Assembly: GCA_937893145.1 (NCBI GenBank) | Contig: CALBJW010000211.1 | Coordinates: 1 to 6,755 of the forward strand | DNA from: an uncultured Prevotellaceae bacterium | GTDB lineage: Bacteria; Bacteroidota; Bacteroidia; Bacteroidales; Bacteroidaceae | Length of the DNA stretch: 6,755 nucleotides | Direction: 5' to 3' | Shown here: piece after piece, positions 1 to 5,401 of the stretch | Layout: each line of letters starts with the position of its first letter | Position numbering within the stretch: the stretch's first letter is position 1 | Notes under the pieces: model-generated | The model's database searches: none | What the model was told of the DNA's origin: nothing | The model's input: only the letters and a program-made list of their open reading frames with translations | Made by a program: the position numbers and the translations under genes

Positions 1-2
1 GT

Positions 3-263
3 CGTGAAATCGTAGAAGCATACATCAAGCGTCTCAACGACCTTGAGAACCTCGCATCAAGCTATCCAGGAGTAACAAAGACATACGCCATCCAGGCAGG
101 TCGCGAACTCCGTGTCATCGTAGGTGCCGACAAGATTGACGACAAGCAGACCGAAATCCTCTCTGCCGACATCGCCAAGAAGATTCAGGACGAGATGACC
201 TACCCAGGACAGGTCAAGATCACCGTCATCCGCGAAACTCGCGCAGTAGCATTTGCAAAGTAA
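3..263 (+). CDS. rny: RNase Y, C-terminal end (partial, 5' end outside window)
   Basis: This is the last 86 codons of ribonuclease Y, the membrane-anchored endoribonuclease that starts mRNA decay. The visible protein carries the family's conserved tail: a helix with YIKRLNDLENLASSYPGV, then the AIQAGRELRVIVGAD strand, then IAKKIQDEM-TYPGQVKITVIRETRA and a terminal AFAK. These features follow the HD catalytic domain, which together with the KH and transmembrane parts lies outside the window to the left. The reading frame is open from the first complete codon and closes with a double stop (TAA TAA). A strong hairpin follows within a few bases, so this is the end of its transcription unit. The gene converges on the minus-strand four-helix-bundle gene. 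The assignment rests on recognising the C-terminal block; I see no damage in it. Confidence 0.93.
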   Translation, partial: REIVEAYIKRLNDLENLASSYPGVTKTYAIQAGRELRVIVGADKIDDKQTEILSADIAKKIQDEMTYPGQVKITVIRETRAVAFAK

Positions 264-267
264 TAAG

Positions 268-307
268 AACAATTAAGGCAAGACTTGAATGTCTTGCCTT
301 AATTGTT
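268..307 (+). terminator. Hairpin terminator behind rny
   Basis: A perfect 17-bp stem (268-284 pairing with 291-307) encloses the 6-base loop TTGAAT and starts 5 bases after the rny stop codon. The right arm runs into a short T-run (GTTTTA). The stem is long with an AT-rich base, typical of an intrinsic terminator. It may also stop leftward transcripts from the convergent four-helix-bundle gene, although the T-tract is poor in that direction. Confidence 0.85.
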
Positions 308-312
308 TTAAA

Positions 313-416
313 GACGTAATGACGTAACTACGTAATCACGTAACCACGACATCAGCCTAATCACGTAATACCGTAATCACGTAATCACGACTTCTCCCAA
401 ACCACGTAACCACGAC
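313..416. repeat. Degenerate 8-bp tandem repeat, consensus CACGTAAY, in three blocks
   Basis: Eight-base units occur in register at 313, 321, 329 and 337 (block 1), at 362, 370 and 378 (block 2) and at 403 (block 3). Every block ends in the same closing hexamer CACGAC (345-350, 386-391, 411-416). Unit variants are GACGTAAT, GACGTAAC, TACGTAAT, CACGTAAC, CACGTAAT and ACCGTAAT, so the ACGTAA core is conserved and the first base drifts. Each unit holds the palindrome ACGT. The array lies between the rny hairpin and the 3' end of the four-helix-bundle gene, and would be transcribed as repeated GTGATTACGTG-like RNA if that gene's transcript reads through. It could be a protein-binding array, a transcribed 3' element, or a neutral repeat expansion. 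It is not coding in any frame I can support. Confidence 0.8.
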
Positions 417-433
417 TCAAGAAAATCCCCCTC

Positions 434-1189
434 CTAACAGCTCCTTGTTCCCATACAATGCGGATAATCGCTGCAGCTCCAGACCTCGTGTCCCGAATTT
501 ATGCCTTTCTTCGCCACACGCTTTATCATTGGTTTTCCGCATTTAGGACATTGCGGAGCCCCCTGTTCCACATTCTTCTGGGTTCGTGCAGCGAGTCGTT
601 CAGCCGTAAGCGTTTCGGTGAAACCTCCTTGCAAACGGAAACAATCCAGCTGCTCTTCCATCTGGCGAACAAGCATCATCATTAGCCTCTGACATAGAAT
701 GAGAAGACAGTTGGCAACTATAATCGAGTCGTCCGACTTGAGCCATTCGTCAAATTTCTGCTTCTGTCGTAGAATGTGCAAAGCACTCTCATGTTGTACA
801 TCGCTTGAAAAAGTTGCCCTATCTATCTGTATGTACGAAATCTGTCTGTGAACATCAGTTTGGTTTGACCACGGTGCTTGAGAATACTGAAGAATCCATG
901 TTGTGTAGTCACCCGCCAGTTCTGCAATGCTGGCACGAGCCACATCCGTAAGTTTCATCTCCGTCTCACGAGAAGTGAAATGTCGGGAATTACCTTCAGC
1001 GATATTTGCTTGTCCCGACCGTGCAGCCTGTGTCATCTGGTCGTACCATCGTCCACAAGGGTCATTGTCTCGTGAGAGGAACCGATTACAGAAGTCGAGC
1101 GTTCCCAGTTGTATGATATTTGCCAACACCCAAGTGTTAAGCCAGTAGTAGGATGATTCCTTGATGTGATACTTATTTTCGTCTTCCAT
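434..1189 (-). CDS. Four-helix-bundle protein with C-terminal topoisomerase-type zinc finger
   Basis: This 251-residue protein has two recognisable parts. Residues about 10-190 resemble the four-helix-bundle family related to the S23 intervening-sequence proteins, in its 'suffix' form. The marker segment is QAARSGQANIAEGNSR at 54-69, and a long amphipathic helix rich in Leu, Met and Gln lies near 158-185. Residues 214-245 form a C4 zinc finger of the kind found at the end of topoisomerase I, with Cys at 214, 217, 239 and 245 (CPKC, then CSDYPHC). That finger type binds single-stranded or structured nucleic acid, so a nucleic-acid-binding role is likely, but the exact function is unknown. The four-helix family also includes the RNA-binding Avd accessory protein of diversity-generating retroelements; no reverse transcriptase is visible here. 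A TACCTTTG box lies 21 bases upstream of the chosen ATG, which supports the start. The CACGTAAY repeat array begins about 16 bases after the stop. Confidence 0.85.
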   Translation of the reverse strand: MEDENKYHIKESSYYWLNTWVLANIIQLGTLDFCNRFLSRDNDPCGRWYDQMTQAARSGQANIAEGNSRHFTSRETEMKLTDVARASIAELAGDYTTWILQYSQAPWSNQTDVHRQISYIQIDRATFSSDVQHESALHILRQKQKFDEWLKSDDSIIVANCLLILCQRLMMMLVRQMEEQLDCFRLQGGFTETLTAERLAARTQKNVEQGAPQCPKCGKPMIKRVAKKGINSGHEVWSCSDYPHCMGTRSC

Positions 1190-1209
1190 TGTAGTTATAG
1201 GTTTGAGTG

Positions 1210-1217
1210 CAAAGGTA
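1210..1217 (-). promoter_or_regulatory. Bacteroidetes -7 box for the four-helix-bundle gene
   Basis: On the minus strand this reads TACCTTTG, a full match to the Bacteroidetes -7 consensus TAnnTTTG, 20 bases ahead of the start codon. The expected TTTG element about 19 bases further upstream is not present, so promoter strength is uncertain. The implied 5' leader is very short and has no clear Shine-Dalgarno sequence, which is normal in this phylum. Confidence 0.6.
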
Positions 1218-1302
1218 ATAGTTTAATTTGACTTAATAGTAATGATCACATAATAACTTGGTTCGATTATGCATAAGATTGTTGAAATAACTTGGTAATG
1301 TT

Positions 1303-1325
1303 TATAATGTGTTTCGGACATTATA
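1303..1325. repeat. 8-bp inverted repeat between two minus-strand genes
   Basis: TATAATGT (1303-1310) and its exact complement ACATTATA (1318-1325) flank a 7-base spacer. A second small dyad, GATAAT/ATTATC, follows at 1329-1344. An 11-base direct repeat AATAACTTGGT lies at 1252-1262 and 1286-1296. Together they occupy the 244-base gap upstream of the four-helix-bundle promoter. They could be regulator-binding sites, but in such AT-rich DNA short dyads also arise by chance. Confidence 0.35.
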
Positions 1326-1392
1326 CCTGATAATAATGATTATCTCTTTTGAGCGAACCTCACGGTCAGGAATTGTACAAAGACTTATGAAT

Positions 1393-1414
1393 GCACCGTG
1401 CAAATACACGGTGC
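1393..1414 (-). terminator. Possible hairpin terminator of the membrane-protein gene
   Basis: A perfect GC-rich 8-bp stem, GCACCGTG (1393-1400) with CACGGTGC (1407-1414), encloses a 6-base loop. It lies about 20 bases past the stop of the minus-strand gene ending at 1434. No T-run follows on the minus strand, so it is either a weak terminator or a 3'-end-stabilising hairpin. Confidence 0.45.
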
Positions 1415-1433
1415 TCTGAGTGAAACAAATTAT

Positions 1434-1994
1434 TTACAACATATACCCCTTGAGGGAATGGACAGCCTCCTTTACGGATGTGGCTGTGCTCGGAGCAATC
1501 CTAACCACTCCCAACATTGGAAGGGTAAGTGCTATAAACAAAGCAACCATTACCGCTTGGGCAATGGTTGCAATGAAGAACACCGTAAGAGCTCCTGCAT
1601 CTTTGAGTGCTTTTCGTACCACACTCAAATATTTACGCTCACACCAAAAAATACCGATATTGGCGGCTTTTGCAGCTTTAAACATAGTAGCCACCATAGA
1701 ACACTTCCATTGTACATCCGAATCAACATTAAAGTGATTAATAATGTCCTCTACATGTCTTCTGTCGCACATTGGAATATCCGAGCGAACACTTTTCAAC
1801 CTCTCAGATAATGTCTGACTGAAGTGTGGATAATCTCCACAATCTCCATTCAGCAATTCAGAACCGAGAACGCTGGTACCCTCGGATTTTCGGTCGGCTT
1901 CGCGTTTTGCCTTAAAAAACAGATACCCACACCAAATGCCAGCAGCAAATCCTACTGCTAACACAATAAGTGCTTGAATACTTACACTTTCCAT
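1434..1994 (-). CDS. Orphan two-helix membrane protein (hypothetical)
   Basis: I do not recognise this 186-residue protein. It has a hydrophobic N-terminal segment at about 7-27 followed by Lys/Arg (KAKREADRK), which suggests an inner-membrane anchor with the positive end in the cytoplasm. A soluble middle of about 105 residues contains scattered Cys (52, 76, 98, 118). A long hydrophobic stretch follows at about 134-165, enough for one long or two short membrane passes. The frame stays open 23 codons further upstream to an ATG at 2063, but that extension (LKRKINLLKTKKNK) runs through a TACCTTTG promoter box at 2034-2041. I therefore chose the internal ATG at 1994, which gives a protein beginning MESVSIQALIV. 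The gene seems to be monocistronic, with its own promoter and a downstream hairpin. No function is inferred. Confidence 0.7.
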   Translation of the reverse strand: MESVSIQALIVLAVGFAAGIWCGYLFFKAKREADRKSEGTSVLGSELLNGDCGDYPHFSQTLSERLKSVRSDIPMCDRRHVEDIINHFNVDSDVQWKCSMVATMFKAAKAANIGIFWCERKYLSVVRKALKDAGALTVFFIATIAQAVMVALFIALTLPMLGVVRIAPSTATSVKEAVHSLKGYML

Positions 1995-2033
1995 TTTGTT
2001 CTTTTTTGTTTTTAATAGATTAATTTTTCGTTT

Positions 2034-2041
2034 CAAAGGTA
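2034..2041 (-). promoter_or_regulatory. Bacteroidetes -7 box for the orphan membrane-protein gene
   Basis: The minus strand reads TACCTTTG, a full match to TAnnTTTG, 39 bases ahead of the ATG at 1994. The leader between them is A/T-rich, typical of Bacteroidetes 5' untranslated regions. A TTTG at the usual -33 distance is missing. The position of this box is the main reason for rejecting the longer upstream start. Confidence 0.6.
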
Positions 2042-2297
2042 CAACAAAACTTTGTACCAGCATCGAGAACTATTAACAAATTATAGAGCAATACAACAAT
2101 CCTTACTACACGTTTACTTATAATTATATATAATTAGTGATATTTTCACTTTAATAAATACACTTTATGCGAACTTAACATTAATACCGGTTAAAGAATC
2201 TTTGCATATACGGTTAAGCATTACATCGTTGATGGTTTTATGGAAGTATTCATATCATTGAAACGCTATGATTTTAGTTTACAACTACAATTTCACA

Positions 2298-2402
2298 CTA
2301 ATAACGATGCAAATATACGTATGCTTTTTCGCGAGGTAGCGAGAACCACTGACCAAAAGCTCTAATACATGCGTTGATGAATGGTATCTCGTACTTATTC
2401 AT
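2298..2402 (-). pseudogene. Truncated DUF3791-type small protein (34 codons)
   Basis: This frame encodes 34 residues beginning MNKYEIPFINACIRAFGQ and ending with an LHRY segment at a TAG stop. It matches my memory of the N-terminal half of DUF3791 proteins of Bacteroidales, which are normally about 70 residues and continue after this point with a GIDFL-like segment and an acidic helix. No frame of the following DNA restores that second half, so the gene is cut off at about 2298 and is probably a remnant. It still has a plausible promoter (box at 2423-2430) about 20 bases upstream of the ATG. In Bacteroidales, DUF3791 genes often sit beside DUF3990 genes (predicted ADP-ribosyltransferase fold) in toxin-antitoxin-like pairs; no DUF3990 partner is present here. 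The family call is from memory and could not be searched. Confidence 0.6.
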
Positions 2403-2422
2403 AATTTATTCTATATATGTTG

Positions 2423-2454
2423 CAAAATTACTATTTAATTCTTGATTGACCAAA
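2423..2454 (-). promoter_or_regulatory. Bacteroidetes promoter for the DUF3791 remnant
   Basis: On the minus strand, TTTG (2451-2454) is followed after 20 bases by TAATTTTG (2423-2430), matching the TTTG/TAnnTTTG consensus with one base more than the ideal spacing. The ATG of the small reading frame at 2402 is 20 bases downstream, so the transcript would have a very short leader. The promoter appears intact although the gene it serves is truncated. Confidence 0.55.
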
Positions 2455-2617
2455 TATTTAAGGCTAATTCTTTTATTTAGCCTATGTAGGGGGCTTTCTC
2501 GGTAGGCATTCTGTCGCATAGTTCGGTATAAAAGAGTCGGTAAAAAGAATACTGAAAAATGCACTTGCAAGGTTATAATCTATTATTTGAGGGAAAACAT
2601 ATAGATGTTGGAGCAAT

Positions 2618-2676
2618 AAGATATACTATCTTTTTCAATAAGATATACTATCTTATTTGAGAAGATATACTATCTT
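2618..2676. repeat. Three identical 15-bp near-palindromes at exact 22-bp spacing (iteron-like)
   Basis: AAGATATACTATCTT occurs without a mismatch at 2618-2632, 2640-2654 and 2662-2676, so start-to-start spacing is 22 bp twice, about two turns of the helix. Each copy is a dyad (AAGATA and TATCTT arms around TAC). In the middle copy the arms extend to 9 bp. The 7-base spacers differ (TTTCAAT, ATTTGAG), so the core and the spacing are what is kept. Such an arrangement suits cooperative binding of a dimeric protein on one helix face, as at plasmid iterons or multi-site operators. The array lies about 500 bp upstream of the primase-helicase-like gene. Confidence 0.85.
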
Positions 2677-2710
2677 ATTGAAGAAATGTATTAATGATTG
2701 CATGCAGGTT

Positions 2711-3062
2711 ATGTATTTGAAAAGAAGATTATGACTAAAATGTAAAATGGTTTATTGCTGGTGTAATCGTGTAGGTATAAAATTTGAATATTAAGGATTA
2801 TACTACATACCTACATTTATAGTTTATATAATTAGTTATTTATTTGGTTTACTGGGGTTTGTAGTTATGTATGATTACAATAATTTTTATGTATGATATG
2901 TATGTTTATGTAAGAATAAGAGATATGTAATTTTGTCAAAGAGCAGATTTTATGTAGGTTATGTATGTTATAGTATATATATTACATATTATCCTACATA
3001 GTATTATTATGTTGATGCTTAGATAATTAATAATAGTTTTATTATATATGTAGGTATGTAGG
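2711..3062. repeat. Cluster of ATGTAKG-like words in both orientations
   Basis: The word ATGTATG or ATGTAGG occurs on the plus strand at 2867, 2889, 2898, 2952, 2961, 3048 and 3056, with near matches at 2711 and 2908. It occurs on the minus strand (CTACAT) at 2803, 2812 and 2995. The copies at 2865 and 2887 share 11 bases (TTATGTATGAT) and are again 22 bp apart. GGTTATGTAT is shared by 2707-2716 and 2957-2966. A perfect 14-bp inverted pair, CTACATACCTACAT (2803-2816) and ATGTAGGTATGTAG (3048-3061), brackets most of the cluster, and TATGTAGG/CCTACATA form a smaller pair (2951-2958, 2993-3000). The density is well beyond what AT-rich composition alone suggests, but I could not compute significance. 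Confidence 0.65.
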
Positions 3063-3101
3063 TTAAGTTTGTAATATAAATAATATTATTCATATTATTA
3101 T

Positions 3102-3132
3102 TTTGGTATTCAGGAATATTTTTGTACCTTTG
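3102..3132 (+). promoter_or_regulatory. Bacteroidetes promoter of the primase-helicase-like gene
   Basis: TTTG (3102-3105), a 19-base spacer and TACCTTTG (3125-3132) give an exact match in both boxes and spacing to the Bacteroidetes housekeeping promoter. The start codon lies 48 bases past the -7 box, implying a leader of about 40 bases. The last part of the leader (TTAAAATTAAAGTATCTAAT) is A/T-rich without a Shine-Dalgarno sequence, as is common in the phylum. The repeat cluster ends only 40 bases upstream of the TTTG box, close enough for a bound protein to affect transcription. Confidence 0.85.
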
Positions 3133-3180
3133 TAACTGTAATTAGAAAATCATTTATGTCTTAAAATTAAAGTATCTAAT

Positions 3181-5268
3181 ATGAAAGTAACTATCTTTAG
3201 AAAGAAGAAAGGTGATAGTAGTGAAACTATTGCTAATGAAGATTTTAGTACCTTTGTCGAGAGGATTAAGAACGGTCCTCATACGGAGTATGTAGAGGAT
3301 TACAGATATATTTACAATAGTCTGGACAACAAAGAGGGTTGGACACATATCAATCAGATTCCTCGCGTCTGCCCAGAAGTAGAATACCTCAAAAAGAAGT
3401 CTGGTCAGCTTCAGATTAGGCAATATAATGGCATATCTGTGCTACATATCAAGAACCTGAATAACATCATAGAGATTGAGAAAGTAAAGAGCTATGCAGC
3501 ACTCATTCCACAGACTTTTTGTGCTATGCAGGGTGCAGATGGCCACTCTGTAAGTATCTGGACGTGCTCTACATTGCCAGATGGCACTCTTCCAAAGGAT
3601 GAAAAACTCGCAGAATTGTTCTGTGCGCAAGCATACGCAACGAGCATTCTTTGTTATGCTCCTACATGTGAGTTCCAAATAAGCGTGGATCCTCCAACAC
3701 TCGGCAAGTCGTTCCTCATTCCTTACGACAAGACTCCTTACATCAATCCCCATCCTACACCTATTATTATAGAACAACCTACGGAGGATTCATTAAAGAT
3801 TCTGCTCTCGAAGGAGAAGAACATCAACGCACTCGAACGACTCAAACCTGGAGCAGAATCGTACGTTACAATGACACAGCTTTTTAACGCTGCCTACCAT
3901 CGAGCACATGAGTCACTTCCAAACTGGAACATAGAAGCAAATCAAGAAGAAATCATTACTCGTGTGGCAGACGAATGTGCTTCATGCGGTTTGCCTGTCG
4001 AAGAGGTTATAAGCCGTTTGCGTTTCCGTTTCTACAAGATGGATGAGATGGACATTCGTAGTACGGTAAACTCTGTGTATGAAGACCATACAGGAATAGT
4101 CAATCGTTCCCCTATGACAAAGCACCAGATTGTAGCTTATAAACTTCGCGAGTTTTTGAAACGCAGATACGAAATTCGATTCAACGAGATTCTGCAGATG
4201 ACAGAGTTTCGTGAGCGCAACAGTCTTCAGGTACTGTTCCGCGAACTAAGCAGAAGAGAATTGAACACTATTCATCATCAGGCTCTGCTCGAAGGGATAG
4301 AACCTACATTCGGAGAAGTAGATGAACTCGTGCATTCAAGTTACATCCCTGTCTTCAACCCTATAACTCAATACCTTAACGATTTGCCACAATGGGACGG
4401 AGTTGATAGATTGAATGATTTGGCTGCTATGGTGCCAAACACAAACAAACACTGGGAAACCCTCTTTACACGTTGGTTTCTATCAATGGTTGCACATTGG
4501 TTAAACTGTGATGATGTTCATGCTAACCAGACTGCTCCTATCCTTATTGGTGCACAAGGTTATAGGAAATCAACATTTTGTCGTCTGCTGCTTCCTCCTG
4601 AACTGCAAAACTTCTTCTCCGATAGTATAGATTTCCGCACGAACATTGAAGCAGAACGTTCGTTGAGTCGTTTTCTCCTTGTTAATATAGATGAGTTCGA
4701 CCAACTCAGCGAAAAGCAGTTTGCCTTTGTGAAGCACCTCTTCCAAAAGACTTCAACAAATATTCGTCGTATGTATAGCGAGACTATTTCAAAGCAAAGA
4801 CGATACGCTTCGTTCATCGGCACAAGCAATCACCACGAGATTCTTCGTGACCCAACAGGCAATCGACGTTACCTTTGTGTTGAAGTAACATCCCCAATAC
4901 ATACAGAGAATCCCATAAACTACAATCAGTTATATGCTCAGGCGAAACACCTTATAATAAACGGAGAGCGTTATTGGCTTGATGATAATGATGAAGCATT
5001 GATTCGTGAATCAAACGGGTTATTTGAAGTGAAGTCACCTCTCGAACAAATCTTCTTTAGCGCATTCCGTATTCCAGAAGAAGATGAAGAGGGTGAATGG
5101 ATGTCACCTACCGAAATAATGACAAAGTTGCAAGGACTCAAGACCTTCAACAGAAAGACTGATAACAGCCTTGTCAAACTTGGTCGTGTGCTAACGAAGA
5201 TGGTGCAGAAAGGTTTGAAGAAGAAAAGAGAGATGCAAGGCGTTTCGTATTATGTTAAGGTTAAATAG
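3181..5268 (+). CDS. BT4734/VapE-family primase-helicase-like ATPase
   Basis: This 695-residue protein has the architecture of Bacteroidales BT4734/VirE-type proteins. Residues about 40-195 form a BT4734-like N-terminal domain (a family linked to archaeo-eukaryotic primases), with a PQTFCAMQGADGHSVSIW segment near 110-127. Residues about 228-303 form a helical domain like the primase C-terminal segment. Residues about 385-570 form a VapE/D5-type ATPase: LPQWDGVDRLN at 402-412, Walker A GAQGYRKST at 457-465, Walker B LLVNIDEFD at 499-507, a GTSN sensor at 547-550 and DPTGNRRY at 557-564 with a likely arginine finger. The C-terminal 570-695 segment matches the DUF3874 type with a basic winged-helix-like end. 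All ATPase motifs are intact. The primase-like domain lacks an obvious acidic DxD pair; the matching strand reads GISVLHIKNL, so polymerase activity is doubtful. DNA replication, or a mobile-element or defence role, is inferred from the family. It is transcribed alone from its own promoter. Confidence 0.9.
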   Translation: MKVTIFRKKKGDSSETIANEDFSTFVERIKNGPHTEYVEDYRYIYNSLDNKEGWTHINQIPRVCPEVEYLKKKSGQLQIRQYNGISVLHIKNLNNIIEIEKVKSYAALIPQTFCAMQGADGHSVSIWTCSTLPDGTLPKDEKLAELFCAQAYATSILCYAPTCEFQISVDPPTLGKSFLIPYDKTPYINPHPTPIIIEQPTEDSLKILLSKEKNINALERLKPGAESYVTMTQLFNAAYHRAHESLPNWNIEANQEEIITRVADECASCGLPVEEVISRLRFRFYKMDEMDIRSTVNSVYEDHTGIVNRSPMTKHQIVAYKLREFLKRRYEIRFNEILQMTEFRERNSLQVLFRELSRRELNTIHHQALLEGIEPTFGEVDELVHSSYIPVFNPITQYLNDLPQWDGVDRLNDLAAMVPNTNKHWETLFTRWFLSMVAHWLNCDDVHANQTAPILIGAQGYRKSTFCRLLLPPELQNFFSDSIDFRTNIEAERSLSRFLLVNIDEFDQLSEKQFAFVKHLFQKTSTNIRRMYSETISKQRRYASFIGTSNHHEILRDPTGNRRYLCVEVTSPIHTENPINYNQLYAQAKHLIINGERYWLDDNDEALIRESNGLFEVKSPLEQIFFSAFRIPEEDEEGEWMSPTEIMTKLQGLKTFNRKTDNSLVKLGRVLTKMVQKGLKKKREMQGVSYYVKVK

Positions 5269-5269
5269 A

Positions 5270-5307
5270 AAAAAGGGCGACCGTCATCACGACGTTCTGC
5301 CCTTTTA
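5270..5307. terminator. Bidirectional intrinsic terminator between two convergent genes
   Basis: AAAAGGGC (5271-5278) pairs with GCCCTTTT (5299-5306), and an inner stem CGTC/GACG (5282-5285 with 5291-5294) closes the loop across a small internal bulge. An A-run precedes and a T-run ends the structure, so it has a T-tract in both directions. It starts 2 bases after the primase-helicase-like gene and lies about 95 bases past the stop of the convergent glutamine synthetase gene, so it can serve both. Confidence 0.88.
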
Positions 5308-5401
5308 GTAAAATCTTAAAACAACAATTAATTTTTATCAAAATAATTGCGTTCGTTTGTTATGGGTTGTATCTTTTCCGTGAAGAAAATCACGTGAAGG
5401 A

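Larger units (their letters stand above)
2455..3100. other. AT-rich non-coding region rich in repeats
   Basis: No reading frame in this stretch looks like a gene on either strand. It is much richer in A and T than the coding regions around it. It contains a 7-bp-stem hairpin at 2461-2483, three 22-bp-spaced near-palindromes (2618-2676), and a cluster of ATGTAKG-like words with inverted partners (about 2711-3062), which are listed separately. It ends at the promoter of the primase-helicase-like gene. A box TAATTTTG at 2928-2935, with TTTA 19 bases earlier, could be a second weak plus-strand promoter. The region has the composition and repeat content of an origin or a complex operator, but no function is shown by the sequence alone. 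Confidence 0.6.

Noticed and set aside
313..416. CRISPR-like array
   Set aside because: The units are only 8 bases, contiguous and degenerate, with no unique spacers of constant length and no cas gene nearby.
1398..1811. Overlapping plus-strand reading frames of 137 and 105 codons
   Set aside because: They lie antisense to the minus-strand membrane-protein gene, which has a promoter box at its start and plausible membrane segments; the plus-strand products show no domain-like features.
2240..2365. 41-codon plus-strand frame (MEVFISLKRYDF...)
   Set aside because: It is antisense to the DUF3791-like remnant, has no promoter box in front, and its product resembles nothing I know.
2961..3026. 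21-codon hydrophobic frame (MYVIVYILHIIL...) that might be a type I toxin peptide
   Set aside because: It falls entirely within the ATGTAKG repeat cluster, whose AT-rich words naturally translate into Tyr, Ile, Val and Leu; no paired antisense RNA promoter could be defended.
5379..5394. Hairpin CGTGA/TCACG just past the glutamine synthetase stop
   Set aside because: The stem is only 5 bp with no T-run on the minus strand; the bidirectional terminator at about 5270-5307 is a much better candidate.
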